Shown here: positions 1-12,492 of the stretch, piece after piece | Layout of the letters: the number at the start of each line of letters is the position of its first letter | Position numbering within the stretch: position 1 is the stretch's first letter | Translations under genes and position numbers: made by a program | The notes under the pieces: generated by a model | Seen by the model: the letters and a program-made list of their open reading frames with translations, nothing else | Database searches by the model: none | What the model was told of the DNA's origin: nothing | From: Sinonovacula constricta | Lineage: Eukaryota; Mollusca; Bivalvia; Cardiida; Solecurtidae | Direction: 5' to 3' | Assembly (NCBI GenBank): GCA_007844125.1 | Contig: CM017573.1 | Span: 5,414,846-5,478,845, forward strand | Length of the DNA: 64,000 nt

Positions 1-798
1 GACAGGGCCTTAGTTACAGATAACCTTCTTATTTTTACATAAAGGACAGGGCCTTGGTTACAGATAACCTGCTTATTTTTACATAAAGGACAGGGCCTTG
101 GTTACAAATTACCTTATTTTTACATAAAGGACAGAGCCTTAGTTACAGATAACCTGCTTATTTTTACATAAAGGACAGGGCCTTGGTTACAAATAACCTT
201 TTTTTACATAAAGGACAGGGCCTTAGTTACAGATAACCTGCTTATTTTTACATAAAGGACAGGGCCTTGGTTACAGATAACCTGCTTATTTATACATAAA
301 AAACAGGGCCTTGGTTACAAATAACCTTATTTTTACATAAAGGACAGGGCCTTAGTTACAGATAACCTGCTTATTTTTACATGAAGGACAGGGCCTTAGT
401 TACACATAACCTGCTTATTTTTACATAAAGGACAGGGCCTTGGTTACAAATAACCTTATTTTTACATAAAGGACAGGGCCTTAGTTACAGATAACCTGCT
501 TATTTATACATAAAAAACAGGGCCTTGGTTACAAATAACCTTATTTTTACATAAAGGACAGGGCCTTAGTTACAGATAACCTGCTTATTTTTACATGAAG
601 GACAGGGCCTTAGTTACACATAACCTGCTTATTTTTACATAAAGGACAGGGCCTTGGTTACAAATAACCTTATTTTTACATAAAGGACAGGACCTTAGTT
701 ACAGATAACCTGCTTATTTTTACATAAAGGACAGGGCCTTGGTTACAAATAACCTTATTTTTACATAAAGGACAGGGCCTTAGTTACAGATAACCTGC
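1..798. repeat. minisatellite, 44/40-bp units, runs off the left edge
   Basis: About 18-19 tandem units each begin gacagggcctt and contain gttacagataacc. A long unit (44 bp, with tgctta) and a short one (about 40 bp) alternate in an irregular order. The array is cut by the window edge, so its full length is unknown. It lies downstream of the minus-strand gene. Confidence 0.95.
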
Positions 799-2394
799 TA
801 AGCATAAATTGATCAGGCTAAGAGCTAAATAGTGCAGTTCCAGATCACTGGACTCTGTCACTGCTGCCTCATCAGAATCTGCATTAATTGTATCTGAGTC
901 TATAGCAGTATGTTATGTCAAGCATTCATGTATGCCAACACTTCAGAGAATTTATGAAAGGTTATTATCAACTTCACCTGGATGAGAGTTAATTAAATAA
1001 GAGGTTAATATCATGGTGATTCAAGAGTGGTGTTTATACAAGTCCTTCATCTGGAAGACATAGAAGTGGTTTTACATTTGTCATTATTTATTTATTCACA
1101 CATTGTACTCCATAATGACCTTCGTCATCTATTAAGCACTTGTCTATCTAAATAAAAACATTGTAAATTTAATTAATAAAAAAAAAAAGAATTTTGTGTG
1201 TCTTTAGGTCTTCATTGACAAAGGTTTGGTTGATATCTTGAAACCTTCTATTTTAGCGCTTTGGTTGTTCTCTATTTTTACAAGGCAAACATTTATTAAT
1301 TTTTTTTATTTCTCTTTAGACTTTCTGTTTTGAACAAAGGCTTTCTATTCTTTCTTTTCTGTTTTAGCCTTCTATATATGACACATGTTAAGTTGTTGAA
1401 AGCATTACGGTTGCAGGTCACGCTGTTTTAAGCAAAGAATAAGGAAATACAACAAAGTTCTATGAGCATTGTAACATATATACAAATTTGAAAAGGCACA
1501 AGACAAAGTATTCACATGCAAGCCAAATGTAAATGTAAACTGAGCAAACCCAACAGTTACCTCCCTGACACTGTCAGTCAGCAAAAGGGACCGACTTGGA
1601 TTCTTAATGCAGTTTTACAGAGCTCGAACCTTGCACTTCCTGTGGGCTTTCTCAAAGAACTTGAGAAATATAAGATGTGATGTTTAAGCTAGAAGTATCT
1701 TCCATTGCCATGATTGGGTATTGGTGTAGGTCATGATAAAATTTGAGCTTTGAATTAATCAGTTGTCAGATTAGACTAACTTAGCATTGTTACCAGTTTG
1801 ATGTCTAATAAACCAATAATATAGTGACCAAATTCTTGGATGATTAGGATAAATAACCGTTCAAAAAGGGTTGATGAAGCCTGTTGACATATACCGGCTT
1901 ATCCAATCAATGTACGTGAAACGAATGGCCTACTTAGTATAAAAGAACATGTGCGTTTTGTTTCTGTTACTGTTTATGAGCATTTTAGATAGGCATGATC
2001 TAAAACAAGAGTTATAGAGGAAGAGTTAGGTATAAATCACAGTAGGGTCCAACTATTCCTGATTTGAAATGTCTCTGGAAAGTTCATAAATACGAGTCTG
2101 AACCTTTGTTTATCTTATAAAGTATGTTTTAAGGAAGAATTATAAGTGTAAAGTATGAAGGTATTTTCCTAATATGAAACATTCTTAAAATGCTCATTTT
2201 ATTGTGAGTAATTTAAAACAATTTCCTTTCAAGCATAAAACAGAAAAAGGTTTGTTTTTTTACTCAATTTAAATATTCATAAATAAATATCTGTGGTAAT
2301 TCTTTTAGGACATTTTCCTGTTTTCCTTTTTCAGCTTGGTATTATTTCATGACTGTTTACATAATTCCTGAAATCCATGTTTGAACTACTCCAA
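799..2394. other. AT-rich stretch, probable 3'UTR or flank of the minus-strand gene
   Basis: No confident exon was seen. It should include the minus-strand gene's 3'UTR, and several tttatt motifs (AATAAA on the minus strand) occur. A minus-strand segment near 1615-1660 could encode a short tail (FFEKAHRKCKVRAL then stop), but it is out of phase with the exon at 5704. Confidence 0.4.
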
Positions 2395-2474
2395 TCAGAT
2401 GCCAGACTTTGCTTCCACTTCCCTTAATCTTCGAATAGAGCCTCCTCTGTAACCCTTGGCCATTACATCAGCTT
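2395..2474 (-). CDS. terminal coding exon of a minus-strand gene
   Basis: On the minus strand a pyrimidine-rich tract ending gtttttag precedes two bases that complete a Glu, then ADVMAKGYRGGSIRRLREVE and AKSGI, then TGA (2397-2395). The exon joins in phase with the 31-nt exon at 5704-5734. The end is basic and helical. I do not recognise the protein. The 3'UTR would run leftward from 2394; I could not fix its polyadenylation site. Confidence 0.55.
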
Positions 2475-3210
2475 CTAAAAACGAAATTCAATTCTTGAAG
2501 TTGATTAAAATTTGACAAGTTTGAATGGTACAGGTGAATATTGACTCATAATCTATTAAAGGTACTATCAGAAAGTTTGGATGACATTTTTTTCTCTCAA
2601 AACACCAAGTTCATTATTGTTACATGAATGATCCTGTGAAATGCTGTTAATTGGTGCCCTACATCTTACATTACAAAAAGGTATTTCCTATCTGAGCCAC
2701 GCTGCACAGTTAGCTATTTTTAATCTTAGAAAGCCACATGACCACTCATGTTATATGACAAACCGGGTAATCTGCTCTTGACGTCACACTCACACTATCT
2801 ATTTTTAGCAGAAATCACCCTTGTGCTTATTTATAGATTTGAAAAGAATGATGATTTATAGCAATTTTTTCATGACTTTTACTTTCTAACAAGCAAGGTT
2901 CTATTTAAAAAATCTTTTCTTAGATTATAGAATGAGGTTATGTAGAAATCATGGCTAGATTCCCCATAACATGTGCCATATATTATAAATGTATCGGCAA
3001 ACTGTCAGATACTGCCTTTAAGCATCAACTAATCAGGTTTGGGCAAAAACTGTTGTTTTTTTAAAAATAATACATGATAAGGTGTGTAGTCACTGTTTGT
3101 CATGACAATGTCAGACCTGTTCCCCAGTTTCTGCTGGAATAACAAGCAAATGATGCGTAAGCCCATGTCATAACCAACATTTATAAAGCTTGGACATCAT
3201 CAAGATGAGA

Positions 3211-3522
3211 CCGGACCTGGTAGCGCAATCGGTAGAGCGTCGGCTCCAGGTACGGGAGGCCCCGGGTTCGATCCCGGGCCGCGACATACCAAAGTCGTTA
3301 AAAATGGTAGTGATATAGCTCCCTTGCTAACGCTCAAGCAAATATAAGGGTAGTTCCACGACTGGTTGGCCTTGTGTCAGGATAATGTGACTTGGTGTGG
3401 AATCATGTCAGGTGTTCACGGCATGCTATACACAGTGAAGGCAGCACTATATCTGCTTCAAGTGGACACTGTCTCCAGATAACTAAAATACTGTTGGTGG
3501 GACGATAAACCCAATAAACAAA
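3211..3522 (+). mobile_element. tRNA-derived SINE, best-preserved copy
   Basis: The head carries an RNA polymerase III A box (tagcgcaatcgg, 3221-3232) and B box (ggttcgatccc, 3265-3275) in tRNA-like spacing. A body of about 240 bp follows, with no tRNA 3' end, and the tail is caataaacaaa. Four further copies with the same body are in this window, so this is a SINE and not a tRNA gene. Confidence 0.88.
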
Positions 3523-4318
3523 TCATCAAAATGAAATTCAATTCTTAATTATTCTTTAGAGCAACAACATGACATGAATTACTATCGTAGGTATGGTATG
3601 CGAAAAATAATACATTAACACGTTAAATATTTATTTTAAAACATGTATCGTACCTAACATGTATAGGATGTTACATTAAATGGCATTATCCTGATCTCTT
3701 ATTGGCTTCTGACACTTTTTGGTATAGTTGACATAATGATCAATATCTGCTGTGACATTGCTCAAGCACTTTGTATGAAACAGTGACAAATATTGAGCAA
3801 AGTTTCTAATTATTATTTCATTCAATTAAAATCCATACAAGGCTGTATGCGGTCTAAAATCAATGACAGACATTTGTTAAAACAAACAGACATTCAGTAT
3901 TGTTAGACTGTTAGTTCTCTACATAGATCTGTTTATATAATGGCCTGGCCAGGTCACTGATAGGGAAGTAATGTGCCTTTGGGTCAATAATATTTTAATT
4001 TAATTTTGGGTCAATATATTTTCTTTGTTTCACAGCATTTGTGTAACTGTAAATTAAGCATTAAAACAGTGCAGATATGTACAGCGTGGAGGGCGGTGGC
4101 TTTTACCCAAACTCACATTTTCACAAGGTTAAGGTGACCTGTTCAGAATTTTTCAAATTTGTATTTTTTAGTTTTGTTCAAAACAGCAAACATGTAGATC
4201 CATAATGAACAGTCGAATTACCTTGGGTCACTAGATTATATGCCAACATACTGGCCTTCAATAGAATGTATTGTTAGTTTTTTGTTACTTTGCACCAACA
4301 CAATTATGGTCATATTTG

Positions 4319-4512
4319 CCATGTCCAGCTAATTCTTGGTGGAGGAATATGCCAGACTTGCCTGGGTAGAACCACAGGCGCACCTCATGTTAGCTGGAAA
4401 ACCTCCCATATAACAGTTCTTACACCAACTGTGACTCATATCCATGCTGTGAGGGACTGAGGAGATACAAACCAGTTACTTTTAGCACTTGGACACGGGC
4501 GCCTCTTGGTGG
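4319..4512 (+). mobile_element. dispersed repeat family B, copy 1
   Basis: The segment has tgtccagct followed by ggtggagga, ccagac and tgcctgggtagaaccac. Related copies occur at 53227-53392 and 60798-60955. It has no coding capacity. The class is unknown; it may be another short retroposon. Confidence 0.6.
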
Positions 4513-5086
4513 AATGGATTGTGTTTGGGTTGGGAGAATCAAAAGCGTTGCAATGCTTTTAAACTATATTTTAGCTCAACAGCCTAGCATATAAACAAAC
4601 TGAATATGCCGTAATATGCCTGTAAGTCAGTCTAATCTTTAATAAACCCTTATTCCATTGATAGTGATGTTATAAATAAATATAAAATGCAGATTGTGTG
4701 GCTCTATGCTATAATCCTTCACAAAAATGTTACCAACCCTGTTATATAAGATACTTGAAATGGCAAAAAAAGATCCGTTAACCCATTTTTCAAATTGTCA
4801 GAAATCATTAAAAAAAATACATTTATGAAAAACAAACATAACTATTAATAAAATTATACTTAAAATAATATAAATGGCTAATTTGGGTTCTTTAGACTGT
4901 CCATTTATGTCATTGGCATATACTGTGGTTAATCATATGGATAAGGATGGCGCCAGTTTCTCTGAAGCTGGTTTAGAAGTAGTTTGTTGGATCAAGAATG
5001 CAGGAGACATTTCTTTGACATGTATTCACATCCAGATATAATATCTATCATCTTGTTTATAAGAACACTATTCAGAGACTGGACCT

Positions 5087-5323
5087 CGTAGTGCTCTAGA
5101 TATGGGAGGCCCCAGGTTTGCAACAATTGTAAAACTGGTAGTGGTATAGCTCCCTTGCTAACGCTCAAGCAAATATAAGGGAAGTTCCAGGAATGGTTGG
5201 CCTGGTGTCAGGATAATGTGACTGAGTGTGGTATCCTGCCCCGTGCACTATATCTGCTTTAAGTGGACACCGTCTCAAGATAACTGAAATACTGTTGGTG
5301 GGACAATAACCCCAATAAACAAA
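5087..5323 (+). mobile_element. tRNA-derived SINE, copy with eroded head
   Basis: The body matches the 3211 copy closely (agctcccttgctaacgctca, then aataaacaaac at the end). The tRNA-like head is reduced and the B box is mutated (caggtttgcaac). Confidence 0.85.
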
Positions 5324-5703
5324 CTCTCTTCAGATTACCTAGAGTTATCTGCCTTGTGGGTAGGTGTTTGGTACATGCATAAAATTACTGTAGAAAAATT
5401 ATGACTATTTCCAACGTTCTTGGCATCACTGCAACTTTTTTTTTTAAAACTTACAAATGTTGGCACAAGCTCAGCTCGGATGAATATCAAGGCAACTCTC
5501 ATTGGTAGAAATACCCTATAGTATTTACCTTAAATAAGAGGCACACCTCTTGAACAGAAACCTTAACACTCAGTGTGTATAAAGGTCTGCAATGTTTCAT
5601 CTGCTTCTAAAGGAGGCCAAGTATTTTTTAAGAATTATAGGACACTAGTTAGAGACAAGTCTGGAAGGTTCATTTAGAACTCATAGGGCAGTGATCGTTT
5701 TAC

Positions 5704-5734
5704 CTCTGCATCCTGCGTCCCTGATGCACATTCC
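5704..5734 (-). CDS. short exon of the minus-strand gene
   Basis: On the minus strand the acceptor is tttgtgtgtcag and the donor is agag|gtaaaa. The 31 nt read GMCIRDAGCR plus one base. The spare G plus the AA of the downstream exon gives Glu in frame, and the upstream exon at 19570 ends in phase 0 as needed. It is short, so it rests on phase agreement. Confidence 0.5.
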
Positions 5735-6122
5735 CTGACACACAAAAGGACACATGTCATTTGGACTCCTCACTAAAGTCATTCTGAAATCTGCATTATA
5801 ATTTTATATACAATACAATAAATCCATTTTAGTAGAAATAACATACACACCAGGCAACAGTCTGTATGCACACCAGGCACATTTATAAATTATCCACAGA
5901 TTGGTATGATGTTGGTGGCTTACCCAATGGAAACAGGCAAATTGAATGGTTTGTATTAAACATATGTTGTTGTCGGTTCGTAAACATACTGTCACTAAGA
6001 TATTTTTGTGATGTCTCCAAAAACAGAAAGTGGCCCTTAGTTAAATGAGAGACAGCATAAGCTGACAGCACTTTTTGACCAAGTTATTTACATGTTAAAA
6101 TAATGATACTGCTGATTCACAG

Positions 6123-6401
6123 TCATACGCTAAGAAATCACATACGTTTCAACAACACTGGCTAAAAACTTGATTTGTGGTTGGTTTAAACATATTTTAT
6201 TTGGAAAAAACAAACATTTACAAAACATGTTATACAATATATGGGGATAAGAACGAAAGAATAATATTCTTTCTTATCCCCATATATTGTATAACATGTT
6301 TTGTAAATGTTTGTTTTTTCCAAATAAAATATGTTTAAACCAACCACAAATCAAGTTTTTAGCCAGTGTTGTTGAAACGTATGTGATTTCTTAGCGTATG
6401 A
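6123..6401. repeat. perfect 131-bp inverted repeat with a 17-bp centre
   Basis: Arms 6123-6253 and 6271-6401 are exact reverse complements as far as I can check base by base. The 17-bp spacer is cgaaagaataatattct. The RNA would form a long perfect hairpin. It lies in an intron of the proposed minus-strand gene. No coding sequence was seen. Confidence 0.95.
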
Positions 6402-7072
6402 TGTGTGGTTGCATTCTTGTAAAGGTGAAGATGGAGTTCAGTATATGAGACAATAAGGATTCACTAATAAATGCTATACCTTATATAGGGACCCATTAGT
6501 ATATGTCAGGACAAATTATTTCAGAAAATGTGCATCCTGAGGACCCGAAGAAAAAAATGTAAACTTATCCTTGCTAGGGGATGCACTATTTTCCACCAAC
6601 ACTTTCCTGTTAAATCAATATGTCGACTTAAAGCATAAGGCAATTCTTATTTGCAGCTAGCTTACTAGAAATAAAAGAAAATCAAATGAAAAAAAAGCAA
6701 ATTGGAAAATGAAAATGTGTAGAAAATTCCCTATAAAAATATCTGAAAATACCTAGTATGGGTGATAACAAATGCCTTTCCTCCATTTCAAAAATAGGTA
6801 TTTGGTTTTAGCAAAAAACATAGCATTTATATAAGACATGGAAAGAAGCTAAGTGATAAATGATATTCACATAATTTCCTACAACTTGTAAATTAATAAG
6901 AATAAACAATACTTATAGATATTTAAGTATACCAAGTATGTTATGCAGTAACCTAATCTAACAAGTCCCCAATCTCTGTATGTGAAGTAGCCATGCTATC
7001 GCCTATATGTGCTGAGAAGATAATCTAAGCACTTCAACCTTCAACAGACCATAATGTTCATAAAACTGACTT

Positions 7073-7172
7073 GTTTGTCCCAACAAGTTCATATAGTCAT
7101 AAAAGCAATTCAGTCCTAACAAGGTCAAATAGTTTATAAACTTAAGTCCCAACAGATTCATATAGTCTTATA
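7073..7172. repeat. degenerate outlying copies of the 34-bp repeat
   Basis: About three eroded copies (gtcccaacaagttcatatag and relatives) are separated from the main array by the segment 7173-7446. Confidence 0.75.
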
Positions 7173-7446
7173 CAGGACCACGATGGAAATAAGATTTACA
7201 GTAATGTAGTCTTTTTCGTGTTATCCTGGGTTAGGAGGCATAACATGGGTAGTTATTTAAATTTGTGATTTATGCAAAATGTAATTATCATTGTTGTTTG
7301 AATTTTAGTAACTATTAATGTTTCTATTTATAATTTGCATTTTTTATTTCTTTTAGAAATGTAACTAATTAATTATAATTTGTATGTATATGTAATCCTA
7401 CTCCATGTATGATCTCTATTTTACCGAAATAAATCTATCTATCTAT
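7173..7446 (+). mobile_element. probable 3' tail of a retroposon inserted in the 34-bp array
   Basis: This non-repetitive AT-rich segment ends ccgaaataaatctatctatc. A short tetranucleotide run at the end is typical of some non-LTR retrotransposon 3' ends. It interrupts an otherwise tandem array. No open frame remains. Confidence 0.35.
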
Positions 7447-9640
7447 AGACTAATGTCCCAACAGGTTCATTTAGTCTTATAGACTAATGTCCCAACAGGT
7501 TCATATAGTCTTATAGACTAATGTCCCAACAGGTTCATATAGTCTTATAGACTTCAGTCCTATCAGGTTCATATAGTCTTAAAGATTTCAGCCCAAACAG
7601 GTTCATATAGTCCTATAGACTTCAGTCCTAACAGGTCCATATAGTCTTATAGATTTCAGCCCGAACAGGTTCATATAGACTTATAGACTTCAGCCCTAAC
7701 AGGTTCATATTGTCTTATAGACTTCAGTCCCAACAGGTTCATTTAGTCTTATAGACTTCAGTCCTAACAGGTTCATATAGTCTTAAAGACTTCAGTCCTA
7801 ACAGGTTCATATAGTCTTATAGACTTCAGTCCCAACAGGTTCATATAGTCCTATAGACTTCAGTCCTAACAGGTTCATATAGTCTTATAGACTTCAGTCC
7901 CAACAGGATCATATAGTCCTATAGACTTTAGTCCGAACAGGTTCATATAGTCTTATAGACTTCAGTCCCAACAGGTTAATATAGTCTTATAGACTTTAGT
8001 CCCAACAGGTTCATATAGTCTTATAGACTTCAGTCCAAACAGGTTCATATAAACTTATAGACTTCAGTCCCAACAGGTTCATATAGTCCTATAAACTTCA
8101 GTCCCAACAGGTTCATATAGTCCTATAGACTTCAGTCCCAACAGGTTCATATAGTCTTATAGACTTCAGTCCCAACAGGTTCATATAGTCCTATAGACTT
8201 TAGTCCCAACAGGTCCATATAGTCTTATAGACTTCAGTCCTAACAGGTTCATATAGTCTTTTAGACTTCAGTCCTTACAGGTTAATATAGTCTTATAGAC
8301 TTCAGCCCGAACAGATTCATATAGTCTTATAGACTTCAGTCCCAACAGGTTCATATAGTCCTATAGACTTCAGTCCTAACAGGTTTATATAGTCTTATAG
8401 ACTTCAGTCCCAACAGGTTCATATAGTCTTATAGACTTCAGTCCCAACAGGTTCATATAGTCTTATAGACTTCAGTCCCAACATGTTCATATAGTCCTAT
8501 AGACTTCAGTCCTAACAGGTTCATATAGTCTCATAGACTTCAGTCCTAACAGGTTCATATAGTCTTTTAGACTTCAGTCCTTACAGGTTAATATAGTCTT
8601 ATAGACTTCAGCCGGAACAGATTCATATAGTCTTATAGACTTCAGTCCCAACAGGTTCATATAGTCCTATAGACTTCAGTCCTAACAGGTTTATATAGTC
8701 TTATAGACTTCAGTCCCAACAGGTTCATATAGTCTTATAGACTTCAGTCCCAACAGGTTCATATAGTCCTATAGACTTCAGTCCCAACAGGTTCATATAA
8801 ACTTATAGACTTCAGTCCCAACAGGTTCATATAGTCCTATAGACTTCAGTCCCAACAGGTTCATATAGTCTTATAAACTTCAGTCCCAACAGGTTCATAT
8901 AGTCCTATAGACTTCAGTCCCAACATGTTCATATAGTCTTATAGACTTAAGTTCCAACAGGTTTATATAGTCTCATAGACTTCAGTCCCAACAGGTTCAA
9001 ATAGTCTTATAGACTTCAGTCCTAATAGGTTTATATAGTCCTATAGACTTCAGTCCTAACAGGTTTATATAGTCTTATAGACTTCAGTCCTAACAGGTTC
9101 ATATAGTCCTATAGACTTCAGTCCTAACAGGTTCATATAGTCCTATAGACTTCAGTCCTAACAGGTTCATATAGTCTCATAGACTTCAGTCCTAACAGGT
9201 TCATATAGTCCTATAGACTTAAGTCCCAACAGGTTCATATAGTCTCATAGAATTCAGTCCTAACAGGTTTATATAGTCCTATAGACTTCAGTCCCAACAG
9301 GTTCATATAGTCTCATAGACTTCAGTCCTAACAGGTTCATATAGTCCTATAGAATTCAGTCCCAACAGGTTCATATAGTCCTATAGACTTAAGTCCCAAC
9401 AGGTTCATATAGTCTTATAGACTTCAGTCCTAACAGGTTCATATAGTCTTATAGACTTCAGTCCTAACAGGTTTATATAGTCTTATAGACTTCAGTCCCA
9501 ACAGGTTCATTTAGTCTTATAGACTTCAGTCCCAACAGGTACATATAGTCCTATAGACTTCAGTCCTAACAGGTTCATATAGTCCTGTAGACTTCAGTCC
9601 TAACAGGTTCATATAGTCCTATAGACTTCAGTCCTAACAG
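7447..9640. repeat. 34-bp minisatellite, about 65 copies
   Basis: The unit is built from agacttcagtcccaacagg followed by ttcatatagtcttat, with c/t and c/a variants. A block of several units recurs within the array (near 8218-8360 and 8526-8670), which indicates multi-unit duplication. It lies in an intron of the proposed minus-strand gene. Confidence 0.97.
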
Positions 9641-10454
9641 TTTTTGTTAACATAAACTTATCCTGTTGATTTATTTAAGGTAACATCAGCAAGGATAAAA
9701 CTTCTGCAATGCTAAATTATTGCTTTAAATTCTTACACACACAGTATTTAATGGCATAAATGATAAAATGAAAATGACTTTTTTCAAACTGTTTGCACTG
9801 TTCATAATTCATGATTTTGACATTTTCAATTGGGTTCCATAAAATTAAGTGTAACGTGTAAGAAGACATTTAAAAATGGTGTCACACTATTCACAGTAAA
9901 AGAATATTATTGTGTTTCCAGAATTTTAGCTTCTTTGCAACTTAAATCAAAGAATGGAAGAGGATATAATTTTAAAACAGAAGAAAAAAAAGCAAAATGT
10001 GAGATTAAATTAACATTTTTTTATTATTTTCTTGCATAAAACTTTCTGTTTGTAACTTATTGTTTATGTTAAAAACATGTTTACATTCTGATTAAAAAAA
10101 TAAAAGTTTGAGCTGTAATTATGTTAAGTGAAAGTTACACCACATTTCAGTAAATGAAATAAAAAATCAAGTCCCCACAAAAATGTCTTAAGTGTAATTT
10201 TTATTGAAGCAAATGTATAAGAAGAGCTGATTTTCTCTTATCTTGAATCACCAACAGCCCCTGATTATAAAAATTCAAATAAGATCATATCAACCGATGA
10301 TAACTTGCCTCAATAAGGGCCGGCTTTTGGTACAGCGAATTGAATGGTTCGGCATATTCTTCATACTAATAAATGAAACAATGGCGCATGGGCGCAAATG
10401 TTTTCCAGTCACTGGCTGAGACAATGTCTGATACTGGCTTGTTAGCCCCTTACC
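9641..10454. other. intronic AT-rich sequence, no gene seen
   Basis: There is a short ORF at 9830-10039 with no protein-like features. The stretch 10300-10440 resembles dispersed repeat sequence. Nothing else was supported. Confidence 0.4.
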
Positions 10455-10905
10455 GGTGTTCACACCGGAGGGGACTATAGGTTTACCCACCGTCCATCAG
10501 TCAGTCAGTCTGTCTGTCTGTCCGCTAAAATCTGGATCCTTTGATAACTTAAAAACTATTAAAGCTAGGCGCATGAAACTTGGTATGTTAATAGGTAGCA
10601 ATGTATACAATATACACACGCAACAATTGGGTCGCTACCTTGAAGGTCAAGGTCACAGCATGACCTTGAAGCAAAATCGTGTCCGGCCCATAACTTCGTT
10701 ATTTGAAGTCCGATTTTAAAACTATTTCACAGAAATGATCACCATATTGAGATGACGTGTCGCGAGCAAGATTTTGGTCGCTACCTTGAAGGTCAAGGTC
10801 ACAGCATGACCTTGCAGCAAAATAGTGTCCGCCCCATAACTTGGTTATTTGAAGTTTCACAGAAATGATCACGACGAGACACATTGAGACGACGTGTCGC
10901 GAACA
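10455..10905 (+). mobile_element. dispersed repeat with nuclear-receptor-like half-sites
   Basis: A cagtcagtcagtctgtctgt microsatellite lies near its start (10496-10520). Two internal near-copies each carry ccttgaaggtcaaggtcac followed by agcatgacctt (10639-10671 and 10780-10815). TCAAGGTCA is the extended half-site bound by ERR and NR5A receptors in other animals. The ORFs over this region are not gene-like. Confidence 0.6.
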
Positions 10906-12292
10906 TCATTTGGGTTGATAAGGTAAAAAAACAGACAATCGGTCAAGTGTCCTTTGTTCAGGGTAAAAAGTGTGTCTGTTGTCCACAGATGACAGGTGTC
11001 CTTTGTTTACAGGTCAATTATAGAATGATTTTCCTTTGGGGAATATTGATGGGTCCATTGAAAGCAGGTGTCTGCTGTTCTCAGGTGTCCCTTAGCTCAG
11101 GCTGACTTGTATATGTATCTGTAGATTTCCTTGTTTATTACTTCATTTTTAAGCCATAATTATACAAATACAGACTTCAACCTCAAATTTATTTTAAATG
11201 GCAATAAACAGGAGCGTATGATAATTAAAGAACTTTTTGAGGGACCGGTAGGGGACTACTGAATACCCGCATTACTATCAGATGCTTGTTAAATTAAAAA
11301 ATGAACATGTTTGCCTATTAAAAAACACTGTTGAACATAATTTTTCAGAAATGTCTCCCTTTATCTTTCCCCATTTCTTTGAATATTCTCCCCCATGACC
11401 CCACCCCCCACCCCCATCTTCATGCCTCGCACACCCTCCCTCTTTGTCCCTTTTTTTCACCCTCCCTGTTGTATTCTTTAACATTTGTGTACATTTTCAG
11501 TCATTCTTATACCATGTTTTCTGTTTGAATGTCAAGTTTCTCCCTCCCTGTTGTATTCTTTAACATTTGTGTACATTTTCAGTCATTCTTATACCATGTT
11601 TTCTGTTTGAATGTCAAGTTTCTTCCCTCATTTTCTCAACTTCAGAACTTTTATACAAATTGATTTCATTTTATAACATGAATTTAATATGATAAATAAT
11701 TGCTACTCTAACCATTACGAAAATTAAAAAAAAAACCTATTGTTAAAGTTTTAAAAGCTATTGTTAATGCAAACTTGATACACTAAAAACTAAAGATCTT
11801 ACTTAAAGACCACATTGTTCCCCTATTTTTATTGGCTGCTGTAGACTTAATAACATTATGCATAAAGCATACCCAAACAGTAGAGACCATTGTTTACTAT
11901 TCATTACCATTGAATGGAAGATTACCTATTGTTTCAGTAAAGTGGGGTTAACATACATTTACAGGGTTTGTCTAGGACTAATCCAGTCTAATCAGATGAT
12001 AAAATTTGACCAGCAGACATCTTAGCTCAGCAAAAATTACATTCACCCAATGTACTTAAGTTGTACAAGGGTTTTGGGCAAAAAAGAAAGTTATTTAGGT
12101 TTGACGAATAGAACACAATTGCAAAGTGTGCATTATTTCTGACATAATACATTCATTAAAATATAGATCAACCTTTATTTTCTCTGCAGTTCTTATGTGT
12201 TTAAGTCATATTTGCAAGTAGTTCATTGTAGAAACTTGAAACTGATTACTGACAGACACTTGTAAACTCTTTTGATTGGTCAAATTCTGTTG
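10906..12292. other. intronic sequence with an 82-bp tandem duplication
   Basis: Bases 11463-11541 and 11545-11622 are an almost exact duplication (82-bp period) next to a C-rich tract (11390-11460). No exon was seen. Confidence 0.5.
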
Positions 12293-12492
12293 GTCAGGAC
12301 CTAGCAGCTAGAAAACAGTGAATCAAAGGGAGATCACTGGTAAATCTTAAATTAATGGTAGTGATCTATTTAGCTCCCTTGTTTACACAGAAGCAGCTGT
12401 TATGTGTGGCATGCTATTCACAGTAAATGCAGCTAACATAGTATCTGGACAACTAAACAGTGCTGTAGGAATCAATAACCCATTTAACAAAG
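12293..12492 (+). mobile_element. degenerate SINE copy
   Basis: Fragments of the SINE body are visible: ggtagtgatctatttagctc, gtggcatgctattcacagta and the end aataacccatttaacaaa. Internal parts are deleted. Confidence 0.6.

Noticed and set aside
1615..1660. Minus-strand terminal exon reading FFEKAHRKCKVRAL then stop
   Set aside because: It is protein-like, but its phase conflicts with the exon at 5704 and its acceptor is weak. It could be another transcript.
3211..3290. A tRNA gene
   Set aside because: A and B boxes are present, but the sequence runs on into a body shared by four other copies, so it is the head of a SINE.
5804..6071. Overlapping ORFs on both strands near 5.8-6.1 kb
   Set aside because: They are short, have no splice-site pattern, no motif, and are mutually antisense.
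7447..9640. CRISPR-like direct repeats
   Set aside because: The units are contiguous with no unique spacers, in a eukaryotic intron. It is an ordinary minisatellite.
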